Below are positions 18,214-27,059 of a DNA stretch of 64,000 nucleotides, one piece after another. The DNA is from Cohnella terricola (GTDB lineage Bacteria; Bacillota; Bacilli; Paenibacillales; Paenibacillaceae): contig NZ_VNJJ01000002.1 of NCBI RefSeq assembly GCF_007786475.1, forward strand, positions 62,001 through 126,000, read 5' to 3'. The translations under genes were made by a program, and so were the position numbers. Numbering within the stretch: position 1 is the stretch's first letter; every line of letters begins with the position of its first letter. Below the pieces are notes generated by a model. The model saw only the letters and a program-made list of their open reading frames with translations, made no database searches and was not told the DNA's origin.

Positions 18214-18663
18214 CTACGGTTTTGCCGGCTTCCTGCCCTTGATCCATATCGTTACCGTGTAGACGATGAGCAGCAGAGCGCCGATCTCGATCGCGTGGTC
18301 CGCGACATTCAGAATGCCGCCCTTACGGACGATAAAGTCCGTCACCCGGCCGAATAGCAGACGATCGATGCCGTTGCCGACCGCTCCTCCGACAAGAAAA
18401 CCTAATCCGCAATCGAGCAGCGCCCCCTTCGCTTTACCGTACTTTCGGTAATACAGAACGCCCAGCACGAATAGAACGGCTACGATTCCGAATAACCTCC
18501 CGTAGCCCTGCAGCATGCTGCCGGCCATGCCGCTGTTCTCGAAGCGCGTAAGCTCGATCCCCCATAATCTCGCGGATTCGCCGACTTCTAGATGCACCCG
18601 AACTGCGGCTTTCGTAGCCTGATCTGCGACGATGACGAGAAATGCGATGATGTAAAACGGCAT
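18214..18663 (-). CDS. lspA: Lipoprotein signal peptidase (signal peptidase II)
   Basis: This is a 149-residue membrane aspartyl protease that removes signal peptides from diacylglyceryl-modified prolipoproteins. All family motifs are visible: IVADQATKAAVR, the FENSGMAGSM element, GGAVGNGIDRLLFGRVTDFI with the first catalytic Asp, and LNVADHAIEIG with the second. Four hydrophobic segments fit the known topology. The start at 18663 is chosen because AGGTAGG precedes it and the first transmembrane helix begins at once. It sits alone between the inserted VOC gene and the end of a sugar ABC operon. Confidence 0.9.
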   Translation of the reverse strand: MPFYIIAFLVIVADQATKAAVRVHLEVGESARLWGIELTRFENSGMAGSMLQGYGRLFGIVAVLFVLGVLYYRKYGKAKGALLDCGLGFLVGGAVGNGIDRLLFGRVTDFIVRKGGILNVADHAIEIGALLLIVYTVTIWIKGRKPAKP

Positions 18664-18720
18664 GTTCCTACCTTCTTCCTTGTTCCATGCTTGTCTTAAT
18701 CCTCTCAGTATAACAACAAA

Positions 18721-18746
18721 AAAACATCCCGCAAGCAGGATGTTTT
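18721..18746 (-). terminator. Terminator of ABC operon 1
   Basis: AAAACATCC (18721-18729) pairs with GGATGTTTT (18738-18746). On the minus strand it is followed by a long T-run, and it lies 16 bases after the permease stop codon. Confidence 0.88.
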
Positions 18747-18761
18747 CTGGCTTCAAACCGG

Positions 18762-19637
18762 TTAGCCTTTAACCGCGCCGAGGCTTAAACCGCTAATAAT
18801 GTATCGCTGGAAAAATAAAAACACGATAAGCGGCGGCAACAGCGTCATGCTCAGAATCGCGAAGCGCACGTTCCAGTTGATCGTTGAGCCCGGATAGATG
18901 ATCTTCGTATAGATCGCGGCGGCGAGCGGAAGCTTATCTTCCTGCATAACCAGGCTGGACCAATAGAAGTCGTTCCAGGTCGTCGAGAACCCGAGCAGCA
19001 CGAGCGTGACCAGAATCGGGGCCGACAACGGCACGGCGATGCTGAGGAAAGAGCGGAATTCCGACGCCCCGTCTATTCGCGCCGACTCAAACAATTCCTT
19101 GTGGATGCCGTCGAAGAAATTTTTCAGCAGCAGCAGGTAGAACGCGTTCGCACCTGCTGGCAGCCAGAACGCCCAGAAGCTGTTCAGCAAACCTAGGCCC
19201 TTCAAATTCAAAAAGTTCGGAATCAGATACGAGTTCGCGGGAATGAGCAGCGTCGACATGAAATAGAGCGTGATCCACTTCTTGGCCGGCACGCGAAGAT
19301 GCGCCAAGCTGAATGCCGCGAGCCCGAGAAACGTCAAGGAGATGAACGTATTACCCGCAAAGATCAGAACCGTGTTCTTGAAGTGCAACGCGATATTCAG
19401 ATAATCAAGCGATTCCTTGTAATTGCCCCATAACCAATGGCTTGGGAAAAAAGGCGCGGGAAAGGCGAAAAATTCCTCCGTCGATTTGAGCGAGTTCATG
19501 AACGTATTCGCGAACGGGTACAGCATCGACAGCGAGATCAGAATAATGCAGAGGACCATGAATGCATAGACGACCTTCACGCCGGGTTTGCGGAAGTCGT
19601 ACCGCGACATGATCGCGCGGTCTTGAGCGGTTTTCAT
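18762..19637 (-). CDS. Carbohydrate ABC transporter permease, MalG type (operon 1)
   Basis: This is a 291-residue inner-membrane permease with six predicted transmembrane segments. The EAA loop is ELFESARIDGASEFRSFLSI, and the C-terminus ends QRYIISGLSLGAVKG, as in the MalG/LacG group. Its start codon overlaps the stop of the upstream MalF-type permease (ATGA, 19634-19637). It is the last gene of the operon with permease, binding protein, regulator and kinase upstream. No ATPase gene is present; in Bacillales a shared MsmX-type ATPase usually serves such systems. The substrate is likely an oligosaccharide but is not determined. Confidence 0.95.
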   Translation of the reverse strand: MKTAQDRAIMSRYDFRKPGVKVVYAFMVLCIILISLSMLYPFANTFMNSLKSTEEFFAFPAPFFPSHWLWGNYKESLDYLNIALHFKNTVLIFAGNTFISLTFLGLAAFSLAHLRVPAKKWITLYFMSTLLIPANSYLIPNFLNLKGLGLLNSFWAFWLPAGANAFYLLLLKNFFDGIHKELFESARIDGASEFRSFLSIAVPLSAPILVTLVLLGFSTTWNDFYWSSLVMQEDKLPLAAAIYTKIIYPGSTINWNVRFAILSMTLLPPLIVFLFFQRYIISGLSLGAVKG

Positions 19638-20539
19638 GCCTCGTCGCCCCCTTTCCTCAGCTTAAGGGTTGCCACCGAGAACACGACCAGTACGATGAAC
19701 ATGAGCACGCCCATCGCGCTCGCCTTGCCGAAGTTAAAGAATGTGAAGGCTTCCCTTGTCGTCAGCAGCAGGTACGTCAGCGTCGCGTTGTCCGGTCCGC
19801 CGCCGAACATCAGCAGTTGAGACTGGAACGCCTGAGAAGTGGCGATCAGTTGCAGCACGAGAAGCAGCAGGATCAGACCCTTCAGGCTAGGCAGCGTCAC
19901 GTAGCGAATCCTTGCCCATACGCCAGCTCCGTCCAATTCTGAAGCTTCGTACAGCTCTCTGGGAACGGCGGCAAGACCCGCAACGTAGATAAGCGTCGCG
20001 CTTCCGAAATTTTGCCATGTTTCGAGAATGATCAAGGAAAACATCGCATGTTCTTTACTGTAAAAATCGAACTCGGGCAAGCCCACGAAATTCAGGAACG
20101 AATTGATCGGGCCCACCGGATCGTAGAACCATTGCCACATTCCGTACAGTACGATCGCCGGAATGATGCTCGGCAAGTAGCCGACGATGCGCGCAAACCC
20201 TTTGAACCATTTCAGCTCCGAGACGGCGATCGCCATCGCGATCGGTACCCAAAAGCCGATTAACAACGCCAACCCCATATAGACGAGCGTGTTGCGGATC
20301 GCCGTATAGAAATCCGGATTGCCGAGCACGTCGGCGTAATTTTGCCAGCCCACGAACGCGTTGCCGTCCACGAAATCCACGTTGTAGAAGCTGTATGATA
20401 TGCCCTTGGCTATCGGTACCCATAGGAAAATAAAAAAGATAACGATCTCCGGAACCAGGAAAAGCAACCCCCAGAAGTACCAACGCGTTTTTCTGCGCAA
20501 GCCCGGTTTCGCGACCGGCGTATCCATACGCAGCTCCAT
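19634..20539 (-). CDS. Carbohydrate ABC transporter permease, MalF type (operon 1)
   Basis: This is a 301-residue membrane permease. After a short basic N-terminus come YFWGLLFLVPEIVIFFIFLW and further helices, then the EAA loop ELYEASELDGAGVWARIRYV near the end. The ATG at 20539 is chosen for the GGAGGAAT site seven to eight bases upstream; earlier in-frame ATGs fall in an inverted repeat. It pairs with the downstream MalG-type permease to form the translocation channel for sugars delivered by the upstream lipoprotein. Confidence 0.95.
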   Translation of the reverse strand: MELRMDTPVAKPGLRRKTRWYFWGLLFLVPEIVIFFIFLWVPIAKGISYSFYNVDFVDGNAFVGWQNYADVLGNPDFYTAIRNTLVYMGLALLIGFWVPIAMAIAVSELKWFKGFARIVGYLPSIIPAIVLYGMWQWFYDPVGPINSFLNFVGLPEFDFYSKEHAMFSLIILETWQNFGSATLIYVAGLAAVPRELYEASELDGAGVWARIRYVTLPSLKGLILLLLVLQLIATSQAFQSQLLMFGGGPDNATLTYLLLTTREAFTFFNFGKASAMGVLMFIVLVVFSVATLKLRKGGDEA

Positions 20540-20564
20540 GCCTAATTCCTCCCCGTCTATCGAT

Positions 20565-20600
20565 CGGGGTCTATGCCGCATATTCGCCGCATAGACCCCG
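20565..20600 (-). promoter_or_regulatory. Intra-operon stem-loop after the binding-protein gene (operon 1)
   Basis: CGGGGTCTATGC (20565-20576) pairs perfectly over 12 bases with GCATAGACCCCG (20589-20600). No T-run follows on the transcribed strand. It sits 16 bases after the binding-protein stop and before the permease ribosome site, so it probably stabilises the upstream mRNA or lowers permease expression. Confidence 0.75.
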
Positions 20601-20616
20601 ACCGCGCTCTTCGCTG

Positions 20617-22068
20617 CTACTCGATGTTCACTTTATCGAAGGAACCCTTCTGGACTTTGGCTGCCGTATCGTCAAGAAGCTTCTGCAGGTCCAGGTCGCC
20701 CTTGCTCGTGAATACTTTCTGAATCGCATTGGCCATCTCGCCGTAGTAGGCTTGTGTCTCGTAAGTCGCTTCAGGCTTGGATTCCATCAGCTTGCTAAGC
20801 TCCGGGGAGTAATTGTAGACGTTGTCGTGCTTCGCTAGAATCTCTTCGTACTTCTTGCCGTATTCCGAGCTGTCGTTCCAGTAATTGATCAATTGCGGAA
20901 CGTACACTTGGTTTTTAGCTTTCTGGGACGTGATCTGGGCGTCGATCGAATCGAGGTACGCATCCGTGAAATATTCGTCCACGACGAAATCGAACGCTGC
21001 CTGCTGTTGATCCGGCGTAGCCAGACCGTTAATGACTTTATAGTTGCCGCCGGCCACGCCGGTGTGCTTGCCGCCCTTTGTCATGGACGGGATCGGGTAC
21101 AGCAATACGTCGTCCTTGTTGATTTTGCCCTGGTTGATCGCGCCGTCGAGCGCATTCCCGCTGCCGCACATGACCATCGCCCCGCGGCCTTGGTTGAACA
21201 ACGTCAGCGCGTCACCGTAGCCGAGAGCCCAGTTTTTCGGAATGACGTTCGCGTCTTTCAGATCTTTATAGAATTGCAACGCCTTTAAGCCCGCTTCCGA
21301 ATTGAAGGTCGCCGTCACTTTGCCGTCCGCCACCGATTGCACTTCACCGCCTGCGGCGTACAGGAAATTCGTCCAGTTCCAGCCCGCTTCCGTGCCCTTG
21401 CCCATCGGGATGAAACCGGCAATGCCTTTGGCCGGATCGTTGACCGCCTTGGCCGCCTCGATCAGATCGTCCCAAGTCCAGTCAAGCGGAGGCAATGGAA
21501 CTCCTTTTTTCTCGAAAAGCTTCTTGTTGATCGTAATCGTCATGCCGTAAGCGTCGATCGGAATGCCGTACGTTTTGCCTTCGATAACGAAAGGCGCCAG
21601 CGCGAATTCGTTCAGGTCTTTGGCATACTGCCAATTCGCCAGCTTATCGGTCAGATCGATGATCCATTTCTTGTCCGACAGCAACTTGGCTTCCGTCGCC
21701 CACGTCGTGAACTCCGTCTGCGCGCTGTTGGATGCCATCTTGATCGCGATCTCCGTATTTTCGTACTTCCAGTATTTCGGGGTGATCGTCACGTTCGGAT
21801 GCTTATCTACGAAACGTTTGATCTTCGCGTTCAAGGTCGCGTTCTCTTCCGTCTTATCCGCCGGATACGCATAAGCGACAATGCTGACCGGATCCGCATT
21901 CGCCGGGGAAGCCGAAGGGCTTTCCGGCGACGTTGCTTCTGCTGAAGACGTCGGCTTCGCTCCCGAGTCGGTTTCCTTCGATGGACTCGAGGTTCCATTG
22001 TTGCCGCCCCCGCAGCCTGCCAATACGATGATCAAAGCTAATGCGCTTAACAAGAAACTTTTTTTCAC
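20617..22068 (-). CDS. Extracellular sugar-binding lipoprotein of ABC operon 1
   Basis: This is a 483-residue family 1 solute-binding protein. The signal peptide MKKSFLLSALALIIVLAGC carries a lipobox with the lipidated cysteine at residue 19, followed by a Gly/Ser/Thr/Pro-rich linker to about residue 60. Conserved features of the fold include KFxDKHPNVTITP-like text near the start, GKTYGIPIDAYGMTITINKK and FNQGRGAMVMCGSG. The start is read as GTG 22068, because GAGGGGAT lies upstream and an ATG eight codons earlier would weaken the signal peptide. It captures an oligosaccharide outside the membrane for the two permeases that follow. Confidence 0.93.
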   Translation of the reverse strand: MKKSFLLSALALIIVLAGCGGGNNGTSSPSKETDSGAKPTSSAEATSPESPSASPANADPVSIVAYAYPADKTEENATLNAKIKRFVDKHPNVTITPKYWKYENTEIAIKMASNSAQTEFTTWATEAKLLSDKKWIIDLTDKLANWQYAKDLNEFALAPFVIEGKTYGIPIDAYGMTITINKKLFEKKGVPLPPLDWTWDDLIEAAKAVNDPAKGIAGFIPMGKGTEAGWNWTNFLYAAGGEVQSVADGKVTATFNSEAGLKALQFYKDLKDANVIPKNWALGYGDALTLFNQGRGAMVMCGSGNALDGAINQGKINKDDVLLYPIPSMTKGGKHTGVAGGNYKVINGLATPDQQQAAFDFVVDEYFTDAYLDSIDAQITSQKAKNQVYVPQLINYWNDSSEYGKKYEEILAKHDNVYNYSPELSKLMESKPEATYETQAYYGEMANAIQKVFTSKGDLDLQKLLDDTAAKVQKGSFDKVNIE

Positions 22069-22126
22069 TCGAAATCTATCCCCTCTCGACATCTGTTTGA
22101 TTTACATTTTTATTGTAAAACCCCAC

Positions 22127-22171
22127 TATATCCCACGTCGATGTGCGATATATCGTTTGAGAAGGGATATA
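22127..22171. promoter_or_regulatory. Dyad symmetry in the binding-protein promoter region (operon 1)
   Basis: TATATCCC (22127-22134) and GGGATATA (22164-22171) are inverted copies that enclose a smaller palindrome CGATATATCG (22146-22155). They lie between the regulator gene and the binding-protein gene, where the adjacent YesN-type regulator could bind. This assignment is inferred from position only. Confidence 0.4.
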
Positions 22172-22204
22172 TTATGCTGGCTCGCGGAGGCATCGCACCG
22201 CCAT

Positions 22205-23530
22205 TTATTTGATCTCCGAAGGATTGACGCCGAAATATTTTTTGAATATTTTCCCAAAATGTTCAGGGGACTCGTACCCGATCTCGTCCGCGATCTCGTA
22301 CCTGCGCATATCCGTAGTCAGGAGCAGTCGTTTCGCTTCTTTCATTCTTAGCTCCGTGACGTAATCCCATAGATTGATGCCGACCGTTTTCTTGAACAAG
22401 TAGCTTAAATAGTTCGGGCTTAGGTACGTATACTCGGCAATCTCTTGAAGCTTCAAGCCTTTCTGCTTGTAGTTGCTCTCGATATATTGAACGGCGCTCT
22501 GAATAAATGAATTGTTGTCTTCGAGAATGCGGCTCGGGACGGGAACATCGCCGGATGACGGAGGACTCTCATGCCTGCCGAAGTCACCGATATAAAATAT
22601 GGGATGATCCTTATGGATCTCGCTCCACCGAATGGCCTCGCCCGCTTCGGCGAACAGTTCCACCCAGCTCATCATGCCTTCCCGCACGCGGCTGATCCCG
22701 ATCACGCTTCTCAAATGAATATATTTGAACAAATTGTGATGGATCAGCTGGGCGATCATCGTCTGCTCGTTCAGCAGCGTCTTGCTGTCTATCTCTCTTT
22801 CCTCGTACTGCAGAACGATTGAGATCGAGCGGCTGCCGCTGTAGAACACGACACGGTTCCAACGGTTAAGCGTCTCTTCGACGATGTTCAGCGCCGCGTA
22901 CCGGAGCAGATTCCGGTCTCGGAAAGTACGAATATCCGTCTCGTGCAGTCCCGCTTTCGCCAGATCCAGCTTCACGGTAAGCGCGCAGAAGAACGGACCT
23001 TCGAGTCGGCAGCCCAAGCATTCGAACAGCTCGTCAAGTTCGTCCTCCGCGACGCCTTCGGTGGCGATCTCGTTCAGAATATGGCTGCGCTTCGACACCA
23101 TGTCCTCCAGCACGAAGACGCGGTCGGGAGCTGCGTCGGCTACGGAACGCAGCTGCGCGTCCCGATCCGTCAGCAAAGACTGGACGACCCGCAGCAGCTC
23201 GGAGGGAACGACGGGCTTCACGATATACTCTTTGACGCCGAACCGAAGCGCTTTCTGCGCATACTCGAATTCTCCGTGCGCGGAGAGCACGATCATCGGA
23301 ATCATCGGATTCTCGGCGAAGACCGTCTCGATTAATTCGATCCCGCTCATCTGCTCCATTTGAATATCGGTTATGATGAGATCGATTTTGTCCATGCGTA
23401 TATAATCCAATGCCTCGAATCCGTTATTCGCAACGAACACTTCCGAGACGCCGATCCCTGCGTTCATGAGCACGGTAGCTACCCCCGTGCAGATCATCGG
23501 CTCATCGTCCACGACCAGTACCTGATACAT
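22205..23530 (-). CDS. YesN-type response regulator with AraC DNA-binding domain (operon 1)
   Basis: This is a 441-residue two-domain regulator. The receiver domain (about 1-120) has the acidic pair D8-D9, phosphoacceptor D55 (LIITDIQM) and K105 (EYIVKPV). A middle region of about 200 residues is typical of YesN-like proteins, and the last 100 residues form an AraC double helix-turn-helix (LQEIAEYTYLSPNYLSYLFK, YEIADEIGYESPEHFGKIFK). It lies 20 bases downstream of the cognate histidine kinase and upstream of the sugar-binding protein, so it very likely activates the transporter genes. Confidence 0.93.
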   Translation of the reverse strand: MYQVLVVDDEPMICTGVATVLMNAGIGVSEVFVANNGFEALDYIRMDKIDLIITDIQMEQMSGIELIETVFAENPMIPMIVLSAHGEFEYAQKALRFGVKEYIVKPVVPSELLRVVQSLLTDRDAQLRSVADAAPDRVFVLEDMVSKRSHILNEIATEGVAEDELDELFECLGCRLEGPFFCALTVKLDLAKAGLHETDIRTFRDRNLLRYAALNIVEETLNRWNRVVFYSGSRSISIVLQYEEREIDSKTLLNEQTMIAQLIHHNLFKYIHLRSVIGISRVREGMMSWVELFAEAGEAIRWSEIHKDHPIFYIGDFGRHESPPSSGDVPVPSRILEDNNSFIQSAVQYIESNYKQKGLKLQEIAEYTYLSPNYLSYLFKKTVGINLWDYVTELRMKEAKRLLLTTDMRRYEIADEIGYESPEHFGKIFKKYFGVNPSEIK

Positions 23531-23549
23531 ACGTTACCTCCTCCGCTTG

Positions 23550-25352
23550 CTAGCGATCCGAACGTTCTTCCCGAAGGGCTGGTAAATTCATTGTGACCTT
23601 CGTTCCGCCTTCCCGCCGCCGTTCGTATAGAAGACCGTAGCTTTCTCCAAAATGCAGCTTAATCCGCTTGTTGACGTTTCGAATGCCGAAACCTTCGCCC
23701 GTGCGGGTGCCATCCACGATCTCGTTCAGTTTGACGATGTCGGCTGGCCTGTAGCCGTTGTCTTCGACCATCACGGTCACTCCCTGCTCTTCATGCTTGA
23801 TCGAGATCCATAACTTGCCTTCGCTGTCCATCTTGCGGATGCCGTGGATGATCGCGTTCTCGACGAGCGGCTGGAGGACGACTTTCGGAATTAAGAAAAT
23901 CTTGGCCTCTTCGTCGATCTCCCATTGGACCGAGAACGAATAGTTGTTGCGTTTGAGCTGCAGCCGGATGTATGCCTCGATATGATCGAGTTCCTCCGCG
24001 ATCGGAATCAACGTTTTGCCGCGGCTGAGGCCTATTCGCATCAGCATGGACAAATCTCGAATCATCTCGGCCGACTCCGCGTTGCCTTCTATCGTCGTCC
24101 GCCAGAAGATCGACTCCAATGTGTTGTATAGCAGATGAGGATTGATCTGGGAATGCAGAATCGTCAATTCGGCTTCCTTATGTCGAAGCTCCAACTCATA
24201 CTTATCGTGGATCGTCTGGTTCAGCCTTTGGGTCATCTCGATAAAGGCGTTGTTCAGTTGGCCGATCTCGTCACCCCTTTTCGCCTTCAGGTCGCTCGAA
24301 AGCGGTCTTCCCGGTTCGAACGAACGGCTTAGCCGCGACAGCTTCGACAACGGGCTTAAAATATGCCTGAAGAAATAAATACTGGCGATCAATAGCGCGC
24401 AGAAGTAGACGATCATCAAATAGTTAACGAGCTGCCTGACCGCTTCGTGTTCGCCGATAATCGAGCTGACCGGGATTTTGAACAACAGCTTCGTATCGCT
24501 GTCTACGCTGCGGTGAATCGCATAGAGCCACGCGCCTTCCGCGCCGCGGTCGATCGTCACGCCGTCCGGCGCGCGGAACACGGGCGGAGGCAGCCGAAAG
24601 ACGGAGCCGATATCGAGCCCCGCCGTATTGGCAAGCACTTCCCCCGCTTTGTTCAACAGAACGATCTGCCCGTCCTTCGGGATTTTGAGCGATTCCAGAT
24701 CTTTGCGCAGAAGCGAGTCGAGTCCCGTCATGACGATCACTCCGCTCGGCTTTCGGCCGTCCATGTCGTTGTTCATGCTGCGGATATAAGCCGCCGTCTT
24801 GATCCCCTGCGGGTTATTCCCCGTCTGGTTCATAATGCGGATAATGCCCGTGCCCCTGGCGTTCCGCGCGTCCTGAAACCAGCTGAACGCGGAAGTATCG
24901 CACGCGAAAAACACCCCGTTCGGCTTAACGTCTGAAGGAGGCGCGAAAGGATAATCGTTCAGAATCTCGGGAATATACACCGAGAAGTTGATATCGTTCT
25001 TGGAGTAACCCGCAAGCAGCTTATCCAGGACGAGGTATTTCTGCAGCCGATCGTATTCGCTCAATACCGTCGTCTCGAACATGAGCTGGGTTTCCGGAGT
25101 GAACATCAATTTCTCCGTCGTGCCATCGACAGACAAAATATCCCTATCCAACGTCAGATGGTTCGTCTTGACGAGCTGAAAGAGCGTCTCTCCCATTTGC
25201 TCCTCGGTAATGTCCGCGACTTTGACCGAGACGATCCAGTAAGCAAGCAGTATCGGAATTACGATAAGGAAAACGATGAACACGATCAATTTCTGAATCA
25301 AATTCATTCTCGAAAGCCATCTTGGCATCGATGAACCATCCGTCCCGATCAT
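23550..25352 (-). CDS. YesM-type sensor histidine kinase (operon 1)
   Basis: This is a 600-residue membrane kinase. It has an N-terminal transmembrane helix (IVFIVFLIVIPILLAYWIV), a large extracellular sensor (about 45-305), a second helix (YLMIVYFCALLIASIYFF), a HAMP region and a LytS/YesM-type kinase core. The phospho-histidine is in LHSQINPHLLYNTLES, with the ATP-binding elements VLQPLVENAIIHGI and GFGIRNVNKRI. Of three candidate starts (25352, 25328, 25307) none has a strong ribosome site; the longest is given, and 25307 would also keep the first helix. It probably reports an extracellular sugar, directly or through the binding protein. Confidence 0.92.
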   Translation of the reverse strand: MIGTDGSSMPRWLSRMNLIQKLIVFIVFLIVIPILLAYWIVSVKVADITEEQMGETLFQLVKTNHLTLDRDILSVDGTTEKLMFTPETQLMFETTVLSEYDRLQKYLVLDKLLAGYSKNDINFSVYIPEILNDYPFAPPSDVKPNGVFFACDTSAFSWFQDARNARGTGIIRIMNQTGNNPQGIKTAAYIRSMNNDMDGRKPSGVIVMTGLDSLLRKDLESLKIPKDGQIVLLNKAGEVLANTAGLDIGSVFRLPPPVFRAPDGVTIDRGAEGAWLYAIHRSVDSDTKLLFKIPVSSIIGEHEAVRQLVNYLMIVYFCALLIASIYFFRHILSPLSKLSRLSRSFEPGRPLSSDLKAKRGDEIGQLNNAFIEMTQRLNQTIHDKYELELRHKEAELTILHSQINPHLLYNTLESIFWRTTIEGNAESAEMIRDLSMLMRIGLSRGKTLIPIAEELDHIEAYIRLQLKRNNYSFSVQWEIDEEAKIFLIPKVVLQPLVENAIIHGIRKMDSEGKLWISIKHEEQGVTVMVEDNGYRPADIVKLNEIVDGTRTGEGFGIRNVNKRIKLHFGESYGLLYERRREGGTKVTMNLPALREERSDR

Positions 25353-25508
25353 TATTGGTGTGCTTTGCGAATGACTGTTATTTCTTCTTTTATTCTAAGT
25401 GGAAATGGTTAAACGCGCGAGGTTTGATTTCACGAAATTTCGGCGGGATGTTACGCAGGCGCGGCTAACCCCGCCCGTTAACGGGACGAGGCTGTCCAAG
25501 GTCGATCG

Positions 25509-26114
25509 TTAAGCCAATTGGTACCACTTGGCCCACATTTCCGATGGATTCATTTCGTAGATTCCATCCTCACGGTACATGAATTGATGCATGATGAACT
25601 CCCTGCGAATCGTAGCGAAATCCTCGTGGTACTGGCCAATGTATTCGTTGATCTCTTTCTCGGCATATTTGCGGCCCATCTCCAGACCGGAGACGATATG
25701 CTCCAGGACGATCAATTTTTTCTTCAACTGCGAAGGCAATTGCTTTAACCTGCCCTGCTTCGTGAAAAAATGGCGGATAACCGTGTCCTTCGTACGCCCC
25801 CGTTCCTCTTCCATTCCTTCTTCCCCCTTCCCTTCCTCGGTTCCGCGATAGATCAACCGGAGCGAAGCTTCCGCATTGCTTTTGAGGAAATAATCGTTCA
25901 GCGAAAAATAAATCGTATTTTTGTCCCGGCGTTCGTTAATGAGACTCGCCTCCCGCAGCTTCGCCGCATGATGCGTAATCGTCGCGGGTGTAACCGACAG
26001 TTTATCCGCCAACGTTTGCCCGTTCAGTTCGCCGCCCGCGAGCAGGATCATCATCCTGATCCGCGTCGGATCGGCGAGCGCTTTATGGTAGGCGACGACT
26101 TTATCCAATTGCAC
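25509..26114 (-). CDS. ArsR-type winged-helix regulator with C-terminal DUF2087-like domain
   Basis: This is a 201-residue protein. The N-terminal 80 residues form an ArsR-type winged helix (ALADPTRIRMMILLAGGELN, LSVTPATITHHAAKLREASL). The metal-site cysteines of classic ArsR/SmtB are absent, so metal sensing is unlikely. The C-terminal part (KYAEKEINEYIGQYHEDFAT then IRREFIMHQFMYR) matches DUF2087, often linked to this kind of HTH. It starts at GTG 26114 after AAGGAG. A 32-base imperfect palindrome just upstream is a candidate autoregulatory operator. The target genes are unknown. Confidence 0.88.
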   Translation of the reverse strand: MQLDKVVAYHKALADPTRIRMMILLAGGELNGQTLADKLSVTPATITHHAAKLREASLINERRDKNTIYFSLNDYFLKSNAEASLRLIYRGTEEGKGEEGMEEERGRTKDTVIRHFFTKQGRLKQLPSQLKKKLIVLEHIVSGLEMGRKYAEKEINEYIGQYHEDFATIRREFIMHQFMYREDGIYEMNPSEMWAKWYQLA

Positions 26115-26141
26115 CCGCTCTCACTCCTTGTCACTATCAAA

Positions 26142-26173
26142 TTTAACATTTATCTAATTAGATGGTTGTTAAA
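26142..26173. promoter_or_regulatory. 32-bp imperfect palindrome, candidate operator of the ArsR-type regulator
   Basis: The centre ATCTAATTAGAT (26152-26163) is a perfect palindrome, flanked three bases away on each side by TTTAACA and TGTTAAA. It begins 28 bases upstream of the GTG start, a typical autoregulation position. Confidence 0.6.
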
Positions 26174-26235
26174 ACAAAGAATATACAATCATCTCGTTCC
26201 TGTCAATAAGCGATATGTCATCCAGCGTGAAAAAA

Positions 26236-26265
26236 GAGGAGGCTGTCCCGATGGACAGCCTCCTC
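26236..26265 (-). terminator. Terminator of the YpsA-like gene
   Basis: GAGGAGGCTGTCC (26236-26248) pairs with GGACAGCCTCCTC (26253-26265) around a four-base loop. On the minus strand TTTTTT follows. Confidence 0.93.
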
Positions 26266-26292
26266 TCAGCAATCTTCCGCCATTTTCAATCG

Positions 26293-26874
26293 TTAGTTTT
26301 GATGAAGATCGTCGACATCATAAAAGTGTTCGAACGTTTCCTCGTTCGCCATACTTTGGATTTCCTCCGCTCCGATGGCTATGTATCCGTAACCTTCCTC
26401 GGCATTTTTACGTAGCGCCTTCTCTTTCATGAACTTCGGACTGCCATCCCCGGCTTCCTCGTCGTATACGAGTAAGATTCCGTCCGTCTTGCGAAGCAGC
26501 AGCTCATCCCTCGCCCGGAACTGCCATGCGCCGCTGTAGGGCTGCTTGCTGACGGATCCGATATAATCCACGCCTTTAATAATTTCGCGATAATATTCCT
26601 GCTTGTCCACTTTCCATTTCTCTTCTTGCCCGGCAAAAGCTGTAACGATCGACAAGCGAAGCCTGGGATAATGCTTTTTCAATTCGATCGCCGTCTCGCA
26701 CGCCCACAGATCGACGCCGTATTGCCCTGGCGTAATCACCCACTCAAGCCCCTCTTCGACGAGCGGAATAAGCTTCGACTCGATCGCTTTGCGGATATAG
26801 GGAATACCTTTATGCTTCTGATCGAAAATGCCCAGCTCGTGAGCGCGGTAACCGGTAATCAGCAGATTTTTCAT
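26293..26874 (-). CDS. ypsA: YpsA-like SLOG superfamily protein (DUF1273)
   Basis: This is a 193-residue protein similar to Bacillus YpsA. It has ITGYRAHELGIF at the start, GLEWVITPGQYGVDLWACET in the middle and DGILLVYDEEAGDGSPKFM later, the typical SLOG nucleotide-binding layout. YpsA proteins influence cell division in Firmicutes, and SLOG domains bind nucleotide-derived ligands; the exact biochemistry is unknown. It is a single gene with its own terminator. Confidence in the family is high, in the function low. Confidence 0.85.
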   Translation of the reverse strand: MKNLLITGYRAHELGIFDQKHKGIPYIRKAIESKLIPLVEEGLEWVITPGQYGVDLWACETAIELKKHYPRLRLSIVTAFAGQEEKWKVDKQEYYREIIKGVDYIGSVSKQPYSGAWQFRARDELLLRKTDGILLVYDEEAGDGSPKFMKEKALRKNAEEGYGYIAIGAEEIQSMANEETFEHFYDVDDLHQN

Positions 26875-27059
26875 CGAAGCTCCTTGCAGTGTTGGAATAG
26901 CTTTATCTTAACAGAACTCGCCGCAAAGCTCACCCCTGCACGAGAGGAAAGAAAATATCAGATTTGTCCAGTTCAGCGCCTGCTTTCTCTATTGTGGAAA
27001 CGCGAACCCTGAGCAATAATGAGAGCAAGTCATGCTATTGGCCAAAGGAGGAGTCGCGC

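Noticed and set aside
25477-25490. CCCGTTAACGGG palindrome downstream of the ArsR-type gene
   Set aside because: The stem is short, has no T-run and stands alone; it is too weak to call a terminator or operator.
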